Counted from the first letter of the stretch, positions 51,777 through 60,668 are shown. The stretch: 64,000 bases of DNA from JBJMLO01 sp045805265 (GCA_045805265.1 JBJMLO010000027.1:14108-78107), one strand, 5' to 3'. Notes: a model not told the origin generated them from the letters alone. A program made the numbers and translations.

Positions 51777-52619
51777 ATGGCACCCGCGGAGGGCGCCGGG
51801 CGGGACGCGGGGGGCCGGCAGGCGGCGCCCGCCTCCGAGGACCGGGACCCGCTGCGGCTGGCCGACGACGAGCTCAGGCAGGCGGGGGAGCTGTCCACCG
51901 AGCTCGTCCACGCCCGGCTGCGCGACGCCATCCTGCACGGCGAGTTCGACCCGCACGTGCCGATCTCCCAGGTCCAGCTGGCCCAGCGGCTCGGCGTGAG
52001 CAGGACGCCCCTGCGCGAGGCGCTCCGGATGCTCCAGCGCGAGGGCCTCATCGACTCCGAGCCGAACCGGCGGGTCAGGGTCGCGGCCCTGTCGGTCGCC
52101 GACCTCGAGCAGCTGTACGCGGCCCGGGTCGTGATCGACGCGCTGACGCTGCGGCTCTCGGTCGCGCGGTTCTCGGACGAGGACCTCACGGAGATGGAGC
52201 AGTGCCTGCGGACGATGGAGCGGCTCGCCGCCGACCGGGACGTCGACCTCTGGGAGGAGAGCCACCGGGCCTTCCACGGCACGTTCCGGAGGTACGCCGG
52301 CGACCGCTTCGAACGCATGGCCGGCGACCTCTCCGACCACACCGAGCGGTACCGGCGGGTCTACCTCGCCGAGCCACGGGCGTGGACCGCGGCGGCCGAG
52401 GAGCACCGCGCGGTGTACGAGGCGTGCAGGGCGCGCCGGCCGACCGAGGCCGCGCAGCTGCTGGCCAGGCATCTAGCCCGAACCGCGCTCACGCTGATCG
52501 CCGCGCTGGACCCCGAGCACGACCCCCGGCCGGTTCGGGAGGCCCTCCGGCTGGTGACCGGCGAGCCGGACGGCGCGGCGGCCGACCAGGCCGGGTCGCC
52601 GGGCACCGTCCCGTCGTGA
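51777..52619 (+). CDS. GntR-family regulator with FCD ligand domain
   Basis: 280 residues. About 40 extra N-terminal residues, then winged helix (QVQLAQRLGVSRTPLREALR; EGLIDSEPNRRVRV wing) and FCD domain (AARVVIDALTLRL, ESHRAFHGTFRRYAG, EEHRAVYEACRARRP). ATG two bases after the aldolase stop, so it is the last gene of the cluster 2 run and probably controls it. Longer and clearly different from the GntR at 14054. No obvious palindrome was found near its own gene. Confidence 0.9.
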   Translation: MAPAEGAGRDAGGRQAAPASEDRDPLRLADDELRQAGELSTELVHARLRDAILHGEFDPHVPISQVQLAQRLGVSRTPLREALRMLQREGLIDSEPNRRVRVAALSVADLEQLYAARVVIDALTLRLSVARFSDEDLTEMEQCLRTMERLAADRDVDLWEESHRAFHGTFRRYAGDRFERMAGDLSDHTERYRRVYLAEPRAWTAAAEEHRAVYEACRARRPTEAAQLLARHLARTALTLIAALDPEHDPRPVREALRLVTGEPDGAAADQAGSPGTVPS

Positions 52620-52631
52620 GCGGGCCCGCGG

Positions 52632-53693
52632 TCACTGGGAGCGCCCGCGGGCGTCGATCGGGAGCCGCTCCTCCACGGTCGCGTCCCGGACCAGCCACAG
52701 GGCGTCGTGCAGGTTGCACGTGAGGCGGACGTGAAGGGGCCGCAGCGCCACGCGGCTCCCCAGCCCGGGCGCTGGGCCGTCCCAGGCGAGGACGGTGTGT
52801 TCCTCGTGGATCGCCGTGACTGCCCCGGAGGGGTCGAGGCACGCCGGGGGCCCGTAGTCGCAGGCGATCGACTTGCGCCCGACGTCGAGGATCGCCCGGC
52901 CGGCGGCCGTCGAGATGACGGTCGCGAGGATCGACAGGGCGGGGGCGAAGGGCAGGCCCAGGCCGTCGACGTCCTCCTCCATCAGGGCGTACGTCCCCGC
53001 CTGGATCTCGGTCACCACGGGGTCGGCCAGCGCCTCCAGGAGCGTGGAGGTGCCGCCGGAGGAGACGGTCTCGACCGGCAGGCCGGCGTCCCGGACCGCG
53101 GCCGCCGCCTCGGCCAGGGTCTCGGCGACCAGGTCGAGGCGCTCCGGCCGCTCGGGTTCCGCCCGGATCCGGCCCTCGTAGCCCATCAGCCCGGCGAATC
53201 GCAGGCCGGACGAGCCGTCCACGGACCGGGCCAGGGCCACGGCGTCGGCGGCTGTGGCGACGCCGCACCGGCCGAGGCCGACGTCGACGTCGACCAGCAC
53301 GTCGACCGTCGTGCCGGCAGCGGCCGCGGCGTCGGAGAGGCGCCGGACCCCGTCGGCCGAGTCCACGGCCAGGGACACCAGGGCGGCTCCGCCCAGCGCG
53401 GCCAGTCGCTCGAGCTTCGCGGGGCTCACCACCTCGTTCGCCACGAGGACGTCGTCGACGCCGGCCGCCGCCATGGCCTCGGCCTCGCCGACGGTCGCGC
53501 ACGTCACCCCGCGCGCTGCCCCGCCCAGCTGGCGCAGCGCGAGTCCCGAGCACCGGTGGGTCTTGACGTGGGGCCGCAGGAACGTGCCGGATCCGGCGGC
53601 GAGGGACTCGGCGGCGGCGACGTTCGCCTCGAACCGAGCCGCGTCGACGACGAGGGCGGGGGAGGGCAGACTGTCGATGTGCTCGCCGGTCAT
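52632..53693 (-). CDS. second fold-type III PLP enzyme (D-threonine aldolase-like)
   Basis: 353 residues. LPSPALVVDAARFEANVA, PLP Lys in RPHVKTHR (K44), GRCGVAT barrel motif, VSSGGTSTL, and the C-terminal RPLHVRLTCNLHD region where D-threonine aldolases bind a divalent metal (the usual His is present, with Arg in place of the following Asp/Cys). Convergent with the GntR gene (12 bp apart) and divergent from glcD. It is only distantly similar to the enzyme at 36196, so the two probably act on different D-hydroxy-amino acids. Confidence 0.85.
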   Translation of the reverse strand: MTGEHIDSLPSPALVVDAARFEANVAAAESLAAGSGTFLRPHVKTHRCSGLALRQLGGAARGVTCATVGEAEAMAAAGVDDVLVANEVVSPAKLERLAALGGAALVSLAVDSADGVRRLSDAAAAAGTTVDVLVDVDVGLGRCGVATAADAVALARSVDGSSGLRFAGLMGYEGRIRAEPERPERLDLVAETLAEAAAAVRDAGLPVETVSSGGTSTLLEALADPVVTEIQAGTYALMEEDVDGLGLPFAPALSILATVISTAAGRAILDVGRKSIACDYGPPACLDPSGAVTAIHEEHTVLAWDGPAPGLGSRVALRPLHVRLTCNLHDALWLVRDATVEERLPIDARGRSQ

Positions 53694-53773
53694 CGGTCCC
53701 CCGGGGTGGAAACGGTGTCTCGCGGCGCCGTGCGGCGGCCGCGCGAGCGGACTGTAGCGGCTCGGAGGGCCCG

Positions 53774-55252
53774 GTGAACCCCTCGCCCGCAGGCGCCGGT
53801 GCGGCGCTCGTCCGGGCCACCCGGCGCCTCCGGGAGTCCCTCCCCGAGGACCGGGTGCTGATCCATCCGGACCGGCTCGCCACGTACCAGTCGGACGGGC
53901 TCCTCCACTACCGGGTCCCTCCGGGCGTCGTCGTGCTGCCGGACACCGCGGACGAGGTCCGCCTGGCCGTGCGGATCCTCTCCGAGGAGGGGGTGCCGGT
54001 CGTCGCGCGGGGGTCCGGGACCGGCCTCTCCGGCGGCGCCGTGCCGGTGGAGGGCGGCGCGGTGATCGCGCTCTCCCGCCTCCGCCGAGTGCTCGACGTG
54101 GACCTCGACTCCGAGCGGGTGGTCGTGGAGCCGGGGGTGACCAACCTGTCGGTCTCGGGCGCGGTCGGTCCGACCCACGTCTACCCGCCCGACCCCTCGA
54201 GCCAGGTGGTGTGCTCGATCGGCGGGAACGTCGCGGAGAACTCCGGCGGCGCGCACTGCTTCAAGTACGGCTTCACGACGAACTACGTGCTGGGGCTGGA
54301 CGTGGTCCTCGGGAACGGCGACGAGGTGCGCCTGGGCGGCGAGGAGCTGGACCGGCCCGGCTACGACATGGTCGGCGCGTTCGTGGGCTCGGAGGGGACG
54401 CTCGGGGTCGTCACCCGCGTCATTCTCCGCGTCGTCCCGGTGCCCGAGACCTTCCGCACGCTCGTCGCGTACTTCGATTCGACCGATCACGCGGGGCGGG
54501 CCGTCTCCGACATCGTGGCCGCCGGCATCGTGCCCGGTGCGATCGAGATGATGGACAACCTGGCCATCCGGGCCTGCGAGGCGGCGACCGGCGCGGGGTA
54601 TCCGCTCGACGCCGGCGCCGCGCTCGTCGTCGAGCTCGACGGCCCGCACGAGGAGTGCGAGGCGCTGTTCGGCCGGGTCACCGAGCTGTGCGACGCCAAC
54701 GGGGCGATCGGCATCCGGGTCGCCCGGGACGCAGCCGAGCGCGATCTCATCTGGAAGGCGCGGAAGGCGGCCTTCGCCGCGATGGGCCGGGTCGCCGCCG
54801 ACTACTACGTCCAGGACGGCGTGATCCCCCGGACCAGCCTGTCGGAGGTCCTCGCCCGAATCGAGGAGCTTTCGGGCGAGTACGGGCTCCCTGTGGCGAA
54901 CGTGTTCCACGCGGGCGACGGGAACCTGCACCCGCTCGTGTGCTACGACGGCGCGGTCGCCGGACAGGCGGAGGCCGCCGCCGAGCTGGCCGGACGAATC
55001 CTCGCCGCCTGCGTCGACGCGGGCGGCTCGATCACGGGCGAGCACGGGGTGGGCCTCGACAAGCGGGACGCCATGCCGCTGATGTTCGCCGACGCCGATC
55101 TCGACGCGTTCCACCGGCTGCGTTGCGCGTTCGACCCGGACGGGAGGGTGAACCCCGGCAAGGTCATGCCGACCCCGCGGCTGTGCGGCGAGGTCCCGGG
55201 CCCCTACCGCCGCCACCCGCTGGAGGAGGCCGGTGCCGCGGAGCGGTTCTGA
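53774..55252 (+). CDS. glcD: glycolate oxidase FAD subunit GlcD
   Basis: 492 residues. FAD-binding type 4 domain (GVVVLPDTADEVRLAVRIL, VARGSGTGLSGGAVPVEGG, GGNVAENSGGAHCFKYG) and FAD-oxidase C domain ending GRVNPGKVMPTPR. It oxidises glycolate, or another 2-hydroxyacid, to glyoxylate. GTG at 53774 after GGAGGG. First gene of glcDEF plus malate synthase, divergent from the PLP enzyme at 52632; the 80-bp divergent gap has no clear operator. Confidence 0.92.
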   Translation: MNPSPAGAGAALVRATRRLRESLPEDRVLIHPDRLATYQSDGLLHYRVPPGVVVLPDTADEVRLAVRILSEEGVPVVARGSGTGLSGGAVPVEGGAVIALSRLRRVLDVDLDSERVVVEPGVTNLSVSGAVGPTHVYPPDPSSQVVCSIGGNVAENSGGAHCFKYGFTTNYVLGLDVVLGNGDEVRLGGEELDRPGYDMVGAFVGSEGTLGVVTRVILRVVPVPETFRTLVAYFDSTDHAGRAVSDIVAAGIVPGAIEMMDNLAIRACEAATGAGYPLDAGAALVVELDGPHEECEALFGRVTELCDANGAIGIRVARDAAERDLIWKARKAAFAAMGRVAADYYVQDGVIPRTSLSEVLARIEELSGEYGLPVANVFHAGDGNLHPLVCYDGAVAGQAEAAAELAGRILAACVDAGGSITGEHGVGLDKRDAMPLMFADADLDAFHRLRCAFDPDGRVNPGKVMPTPRLCGEVPGPYRRHPLEEAGAAERF

Positions 55253-55253
55253 G

Positions 55254-56372
55254 GTGGCGGTGCGAGTCGCGCCAGACGGTGCTGACGAGGCGGCGGCCGC
55301 ACTGCGGGACGCCGGGCGGGCCGTCCGGATCGTCGGCGGCGCGACGAAGCTCCGGTGGGGCCGCCCGGTGCATGCCCGGGTGGAGCTCTCGACGGCGGCG
55401 ATGGCCGGGGTGGTGGAGCACCACGTGGGGGACCTCACCGCGGTGGTCCGCGCCGGGACCACACTGCAGGAGGCCCAGAGCGTCTTCCGGGCTGCCGGCC
55501 AGATGCTGGCCCTCGACCCACCGGAAGCGGACGCCGCGACCCTCGGCGGCGTGGTCGCCGCCGGCGACACGGGCCCGCTCCGGCACCGGTACGGGGCCGG
55601 GCGCGACCTGGTGGTGGGCATCCAGGTCGTGCTCGGCGACGGGACGGTCGCCCGGGCCGGAGGGCGCGTCATCAAGAACGTCGCCGGCTACGACCTGCCG
55701 AAGCTGTTCGCGGGGTCGTTCGGCAGCCTGGGGCTCCTCACCGAATTCGTGGTTCGGCTGCACCCGGTGCCGGGGGCGCGAGCGACGGCAGTGGGACGGA
55801 CCGGTGACCCGGCCGTGTTGCAGCGCGCCGCGGTGGCGGTGGGGAGCGCGCCGTTCGAGCTCGAGTCCTTCGACGTGCGCGCCGATGCGGACGGCTGCTC
55901 GCTCCTCGCACGGGTGGCCGGCATGGCGGTGGCGGACCGGGCCGAGCGCGTCGCGGAGGCCATGCGGGCCGCGGACCTCGACGCGGAGGTGGAGAGCGGC
56001 GACGACGAGCCACTTTGGGACCACCAACGGAACGGGCAGCGCGGCGAGCTGGTCGTCCGGGTGTCGGCGGTGCGCGGGGAGCTCGAGCGCGTGGTCCGGG
56101 CCGCGGTCGGGGCCGGCGGCGAGCTGGTGGGCCGGGCCTCGCTGGGCGTGTCATGGGTGCGGCTCCCGGCGGCGGACGGCGTCGACGCCGTGGCCCGCCT
56201 CCGGCGCGAATTGGCGACCCGGCCCTGCGTCGTGCTCGACGCCCCCGACGCCGTGCGAGAGGCGGTCGACCCGTGGGGCCCTATCGAGGGCGAGGCCCTG
56301 ATGCGGCGGGTCAAGGCCCGGTTCGACCCGTCCGGGGTGTGCAATCCCGGCCTGTTCGGGGAGGGGTGGTAG
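55254..56372 (+). CDS. glcE: glycolate oxidase FAD-binding subunit GlcE
   Basis: 372 residues. Shorter FAD type 4 protein: VRIVGGATKLRWGRPV, AVVRAGTTLQEAQ, PPEADAATLGGVVAAGDTGP and GGRVIKNVAGYDLPKLFAGS, the GlcE signature. GTG at 55254 one base after the glcD stop is chosen; an in-frame GTG at 55233 lies inside glcD. Works with GlcD and GlcF in a membrane-associated complex. Confidence 0.9.
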   Translation: MAVRVAPDGADEAAAALRDAGRAVRIVGGATKLRWGRPVHARVELSTAAMAGVVEHHVGDLTAVVRAGTTLQEAQSVFRAAGQMLALDPPEADAATLGGVVAAGDTGPLRHRYGAGRDLVVGIQVVLGDGTVARAGGRVIKNVAGYDLPKLFAGSFGSLGLLTEFVVRLHPVPGARATAVGRTGDPAVLQRAAVAVGSAPFELESFDVRADADGCSLLARVAGMAVADRAERVAEAMRAADLDAEVESGDDEPLWDHQRNGQRGELVVRVSAVRGELERVVRAAVGAGGELVGRASLGVSWVRLPAADGVDAVARLRRELATRPCVVLDAPDAVREAVDPWGPIEGEALMRRVKARFDPSGVCNPGLFGEGW

Positions 56373-56374
56373 CC

Positions 56375-57682
56375 GTGCTGACGGAGCCCGGCCGCGCGTT
56401 CGACGAGCAGCGCCCACCGGCGCAGGACCTCCTGTCCGCCTGTGTCCACTGCGGCTTCTGCCTGCCGACCTGCCCCACGTACGTGCTGTGGGGAGAGGAG
56501 ATGGACTCGCCGAGGGGTCGCATCGTGCTGATGGCCGAGGGCCTCCGGCCGGGGAGCGAGATGTCGGACGCCCGGGTCCAGCACTTCGATCGCTGCCTGG
56601 GGTGCATGGCGTGCGTGACCTCCTGTCCCTCGGGCGTGCAGTACGACCGGCTAATCGAGGCCACCCGCCCGCAGGTCGAACGGAACCACCAGCGGTCCCG
56701 CAGGGAGCGCGCGCTCCGCAGGTTCCTGTTCGCCACGTTCCCCCACCCGAGGCGGCTGCGACCGCTCGTGCCGTTGCTGGTCCTGGTGCAGCGGCTCGGC
56801 CTCAATCGGGTCGCCAGGACCGCGCGATTCGCGCGGGCGTTCCCCCGTCTCGCGGCGCTCGAGCGGCTGGCCCCGCCGGCCCGTGTCCGTGACCCCGCGA
56901 TCCGGCCCCCCCGGGTGGTCCGGGCCTCGAAGCCGGTCCGCGGGCGGGTGGTGCTGCTGCAGGGGTGCGTTCAGCGCGTGTTCTTCGGCCGCGTGAACGT
57001 CGCCACCGCCGGGGTGCTGGCGGCCGAGGGGTACGAGGTCCACTCGCCGGACCAGCCCGCCTGCTGCGGGGCGCTCGAGCTGCACTCCGGCGAGGAGGAG
57101 GCCGCGCTGGGGCGGTTTCGCCAGGCCATCGAGGCCTTCGAGCCCTACGACGCCGTCGTGGTGAACGCGGCGGGGTGCGGATCGGCGCTGAAGGACGCCG
57201 GCCACCTCCTGGCGGACGACCCGCGATGGGCCGAACGGGCCGCGGCGCTCTCGGCGAAGGTCCGGGACGTCACGGAGCTCCTCGCCGAGGCGAACGCCGC
57301 GCCCCGGAGCGCGCGTCATCCGGTTCCCCTCCGCGTCGCGTACCACGACGCGTGCCACCTGGCGCACGCGCAGCGCATCCGGTCGGAGCCACGCGCGGTC
57401 CTGCGTTCCATCCCCGGCCTCGAGCTCCTGGAACCCGCCGAGTGGGAGCTCTGCTGCGGGTCGGCCGGGGTGTACAACCTCCTCCAGCCCGAGGCTGGCG
57501 CCGAGCTCGGCCGGCGGAAGGCCGCCAACCTCATCGTCACCGGGGCCGACGCCGTGGCCGCCGGGAACCCGGGGTGCGCGCTGCAGATCGCGGCGTTCGC
57601 GGAGGAGGCCGGGCGGCCGCTTCCCGTGTACCACCCGGCGGAGCTCCTGTGGATGTCGATCCGGGGTGGAGGGGCGGCGTGA
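56375..57682 (+). CDS. glcF: glycolate oxidase iron-sulfur subunit GlcF
   Basis: 435 residues. Two 4Fe-4S ligand sets, CVHCGFCLPTCPTY and CLGCMACVTSCPSGV, and two CCG domains (ACCGALELHSG and CCGSAGVYN). Passes electrons from GlcD/E to the quinone pool. GTG two bases after glcE; TGA overlaps the malate synthase GTG (GTGA), directly coupling glyoxylate production to its use. Confidence 0.93.
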   Translation: MLTEPGRAFDEQRPPAQDLLSACVHCGFCLPTCPTYVLWGEEMDSPRGRIVLMAEGLRPGSEMSDARVQHFDRCLGCMACVTSCPSGVQYDRLIEATRPQVERNHQRSRRERALRRFLFATFPHPRRLRPLVPLLVLVQRLGLNRVARTARFARAFPRLAALERLAPPARVRDPAIRPPRVVRASKPVRGRVVLLQGCVQRVFFGRVNVATAGVLAAEGYEVHSPDQPACCGALELHSGEEEAALGRFRQAIEAFEPYDAVVVNAAGCGSALKDAGHLLADDPRWAERAAALSAKVRDVTELLAEANAAPRSARHPVPLRVAYHDACHLAHAQRIRSEPRAVLRSIPGLELLEPAEWELCCGSAGVYNLLQPEAGAELGRRKAANLIVTGADAVAAGNPGCALQIAAFAEEAGRPLPVYHPAELLWMSIRGGGAA

Positions 57683-59292
57683 GCGTCGACGGCGTCGTGG
57701 TCTCGGGCCCGTCGGGCGAGCGATTCGACGAGATCCTGACCGACGACGCGCTCGCATTCGTGGCGGCGCTCCAACGGGAGTTCGGCCAGCGCCGGGAGGA
57801 GCTGCTCCGCTCGCGGGGCGAGCGACAGGAGCGCATCGACGCCGGCGAGCGTCCAGACTTCCCCGCGGCGACCGCCGCGGTCCGCGACGCCGACTGGCGC
57901 GTGCCTCCGCCGCCGCCCGGGCTCGTGAGCCGCCGCGTCGAAATCACCGGGCCCACAGACCGGAAGATGATGATCAACGCCCTGAACTCCGGCGCGCAGG
58001 TGTTCATGGCGGACTTCGAGGACGCGAACTCGCCGACGTGGGCCAACCTGGTCGGGGGCCAGGTGAACGTGGCCGACGCGGTGCGCCGGCGCATCTCCCT
58101 GGAGACTCCGGAGCGCCAGTACGTACTGGCCGAGGAGACTGCCACACTCGTGGTCCGGCCTCGAGGGTGGCACCTCGAGGAGCCCCGGCTGCCGGTCGAC
58201 GGGCGTCCGACAGCCGCCTCGCTGTTCGACTTCGGCCTCGCAGCGTTCCACAACGCCCGCGAGCAGATCGACCGGGGGGTGGGGCCCTACTTCTACCTGC
58301 CGAAGCTCGAGTCGCACGAGGAGGCCGCACTGTGGCACGACGTCTTCTCCTTCACGGAGGAGGCCCTGGCCCTTCCCCGCGGGACGGTTCGCGCGACGGT
58401 CCTCATCGAGACGATCCTCGCCGCGTTCGAGATGGACGAGATCCTCCAGGCGCTGGGCGAGCACGCTGTCGCGCTGAACGCCGGCCGGTGGGATTACATC
58501 TTCAGCGTCATCAAGAAGTTCCGCGAGGACCCGGCGTTCGTGCTGCCCGATCGCTCCCAGGTCACGATGACGGTGCCGTTCATGCGGGCATACACGAACC
58601 TGCTCGTCCAGACGTGCCACCGGCGCGGCGCGTACGCGATCGGAGGGATGGCCGCGTACATCCCGAGCAGGCGGGACCCAGAAGCGAACGAGCGCGCGCT
58701 CGAGCAGGTCCGCGCGGACAAGGACCGGGAGTCGAACGACGGGTTCGACGGCACGTGGGTCGCCCACCCGGACCTCGTCCCGACGGCTATGGCCGAGTTC
58801 GACCGCGTGCTCGGGGACCGGGACGCGCAGCTCGATCGCCTGCTGGAGGACGTCCGGGTGGGCGCCGCGGACCTCCTCGACACGCGGATCCAGGGCGGGA
58901 CGGTGACGGAACGGGGCCTCCGCACGAGCGTGAGCGTCGGGATCCGCTACCTGGGGTCCTGGCTCACGGGAGTCGGCGCGGCCGCCATCGACAACCTCAT
59001 GGAGGACGCGGCCACCGCGGAGATCAGCCGATCGCAGTGCTGGCAGTGGATCCGCCACGGGGCCGAGACAGGTGACGGTCGTCCGGTCACCCTCGCCCGG
59101 GTCCGCGATATCGCGCGCGCGGAGGGCGAGGCCCTGCGGGCGAACCTCGGCGCGGAGGCCTACCTGGCCGGCCGTCTCGGGGAGGCAGGGGAGCTCTTCG
59201 ACGCCCTGAGCGCCGCGGCGCGGTTCGTCGAGTTCCTCACGATACCGGCCATGGCGCTCCTGGAACCGGCACTCAGCGGCCCGGGCTCGTGA
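57679..59292 (+). CDS. aceB: malate synthase A
   Basis: 537 residues, the usual length for isoform A. NSGAQVFMADFEDANSPTW, YFYLPKLESHEEAALW, VLIETILAAFEMDEIL (metal Glu), GRWDYIFSVIKKF and the catalytic Asp near VGIRYLGSWL. Condenses glyoxylate with acetyl-CoA to malate. GTGA overlap with glcF means glycolate goes to glyoxylate and then malate within one operon. No isocitrate lyase is nearby, so the operon serves C2-acid assimilation rather than the full glyoxylate bypass. Confidence 0.95.
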   Translation: MSVDGVVVSGPSGERFDEILTDDALAFVAALQREFGQRREELLRSRGERQERIDAGERPDFPAATAAVRDADWRVPPPPPGLVSRRVEITGPTDRKMMINALNSGAQVFMADFEDANSPTWANLVGGQVNVADAVRRRISLETPERQYVLAEETATLVVRPRGWHLEEPRLPVDGRPTAASLFDFGLAAFHNAREQIDRGVGPYFYLPKLESHEEAALWHDVFSFTEEALALPRGTVRATVLIETILAAFEMDEILQALGEHAVALNAGRWDYIFSVIKKFREDPAFVLPDRSQVTMTVPFMRAYTNLLVQTCHRRGAYAIGGMAAYIPSRRDPEANERALEQVRADKDRESNDGFDGTWVAHPDLVPTAMAEFDRVLGDRDAQLDRLLEDVRVGAADLLDTRIQGGTVTERGLRTSVSVGIRYLGSWLTGVGAAAIDNLMEDAATAEISRSQCWQWIRHGAETGDGRPVTLARVRDIARAEGEALRANLGAEAYLAGRLGEAGELFDALSAAARFVEFLTIPAMALLEPALSGPGS

Positions 59293-59349
59293 GCGGGCGG
59301 CGGCCAGGCGCCCGCGTCGCGCAATAGACGTCGTCCGGAGGAACGCAAC

Positions 59350-60321
59350 GTGCGAGCGGTGGTGATCACGAGACACGGCGGGCCGGAGGTCCTGGAGGTG
59401 CGGGACCTCCCGGTCCCGCGGGCGGCCCCCGGGCAGCTTGTCGTGGAGGTCGCAGCGGCGGGCGTGAACTTCCGCGACGTGTACGAGCGCGAGGGCGCGG
59501 GCGCCTACGCAGCGGAGACGCCCCTCGTGGCTGGGGTCGAGGGAGCCGGGACGGTCCACGAAGTCGGAGCCGCCGTCGAAGGAATCGCGCCGGGGGACCG
59601 GGTGGCCTGGGTAGCCGCGCCTGGGAGCTACGCGGAGTTCGTCTCCGTAGAGGCCCAGAAAGCCATCCCGGTCCCGGGCGGCGTGAGCGACGAGGAAGCT
59701 GCCGCGGTGCTCCTCCAGGGCGTGACGGCGCATTACCTCGCGCTGTCGGCCTATCCGGTCGTCGAGGGGGACACGGTCCTCGTGCACGCGGCCGCGGGTG
59801 GAGTGGGGCACCTGTTGACGCAGGTCGTGAAGCTTCGAGGCGGCGCGGTCATCGCCACGGCCTCGACCGAGGAGAAGGCCGCGTTCGTGCGGCAGTCGGG
59901 AGCGGACCACGTGATCGGCTATGAGGACGTCGCCAGTCGCGTGAAGGAGCTGACCGGTGGGAAGGGCGTCGGCGCCGTCTTCGACGGGGTGGGCAGGGCC
60001 ACGTTCGATGACAGCCTGGCGAGCCTGCGGCCCCGCGGGGTCATGGTCCTGTACGGGGCGGCGAGCGGCCAGCCCCCGGCGGTCGAAATCGCGCGCCTCG
60101 CCGCGGCCTCACTCTTCCTGACCCGGCCGATGCTCCCCCACTACACGGCGACGAGCGCAGAGCTCCTCGAACGCGCGGGCGCCGTGTTCGGGTGGGTGGC
60201 CGAGCAACGTCTGCGGGTGGCGATCGGCGGCCGGTACAGGTTCGCCGAGGCCCGCCGCGCGCATGAAGACCTGCAGTCCAGGCGCACGACCGGGAAACTC
60301 CTGCTCCTCCCGTCCGGCTGA
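59350..60321 (+). CDS. NADPH:quinone oxidoreductase (zinc-free MDR, Qor-like)
   Basis: 323 residues. VRAVVITRHGGPEVLEV, AGVNFRDVYEREG, GVEGAGTVHEVG, VHAAAGGVGHLLTQVVKLRG; no zinc Cys, as expected for quinone oxidoreductase-type MDRs. Reduces quinones or enones with NADPH. GTG after GGAGGA. It is 57 bp after malate synthase, so it may be in the same unit, but its role there is unclear. Confidence 0.9.
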   Translation: MRAVVITRHGGPEVLEVRDLPVPRAAPGQLVVEVAAAGVNFRDVYEREGAGAYAAETPLVAGVEGAGTVHEVGAAVEGIAPGDRVAWVAAPGSYAEFVSVEAQKAIPVPGGVSDEEAAAVLLQGVTAHYLALSAYPVVEGDTVLVHAAAGGVGHLLTQVVKLRGGAVIATASTEEKAAFVRQSGADHVIGYEDVASRVKELTGGKGVGAVFDGVGRATFDDSLASLRPRGVMVLYGAASGQPPAVEIARLAAASLFLTRPMLPHYTATSAELLERAGAVFGWVAEQRLRVAIGGRYRFAEARRAHEDLQSRRTTGKLLLLPSG

Positions 60322-60400
60322 TAGCCCGGAACCGCCACCCGGTTCGATCCCTGGGCGCCCCGCCTGACCGCGTAGAACGTCCCACCCTCCTTCCCCCGGA

Positions 60401-60418
60401 CAAGGCTGGGTAGCCTTG
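60401..60418 (+). terminator. small hairpin, possible terminator
   Basis: Perfect stem CAAGGCT (60401-60407) and AGCCTTG (60412-60418) with a GGGT loop, 80 nt after the quinone oxidoreductase stop. The only other structure in this 234-bp gap is GAACCG/CGGTTC near 60332-60347. Confidence 0.4.
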
Positions 60419-60476
60419 GGCTCTTCACCCGCCAGTCCCCATTCCGAGCCGCGGAACCGGCCCGCAGGCCATTCGC

Positions 60477-60482
60477 TACACT
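60477..60482 (+). promoter_or_regulatory. -10 box upstream of tRNA-Thr
   Basis: TACACT, 73 nt before the mature tRNA 5' end. The same hexamer precedes tRNA-Met at 63484. No convincing -35. Confidence 0.35.
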
Positions 60483-60539
60483 CGCGGACGGTGTTGCCTG
60501 GGCTCCGGCGATTGTTTGCCGGATTCCTTAGCCAGCCCC

Positions 60540-60563
60540 GCTGGAGTGCTGGAGTGCTGGAGT
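60540..60563 (+). repeat. triple 8-bp direct repeat at the tRNA-Thr 5' end
   Basis: GCTGGAGT occurs three times back to back (60540, 60548, 60556); the third copy is the start of the tRNA acceptor stem. The two extra copies of the 5' acceptor strand could pair with the 3' strand in the precursor. Confidence 0.8.
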
Positions 60564-60628
60564 AGCTCAGTCGGTAGAGCACCGCCATGGTAAGGCGGGG
60601 GTCCGGGGTTCGAATCCCCGCTCCAGCT
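60556..60628 (+). tRNA. tRNA-Thr(GGU)
   Basis: 73-nt cloverleaf: acceptor GCTGGAG/CTCCAGC, D arm GCTC-AGTCGGTA-GAGC, anticodon stem CCGCC/GGCGG with loop ATGGTAA (anticodon GGT), T arm CGGGG-TTCGAAT-CCCCG, discriminator T. CCA is not encoded. Confidence 0.95.
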
Positions 60629-60642
60629 CTCGTTTCGAGAGC
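60626..60642 (+). terminator. hairpin at the tRNA-Thr 3' end
   Basis: Perfect stem GCTCTCG/CGAGAGC with a TTT loop, beginning at the last acceptor bases of the tRNA. It could terminate the tRNA transcript before the convergent gene ending at 60669. Confidence 0.4.
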
Positions 60643-60668
60643 CGCGGTCGCGCCTGCCTTCCGGTCGA

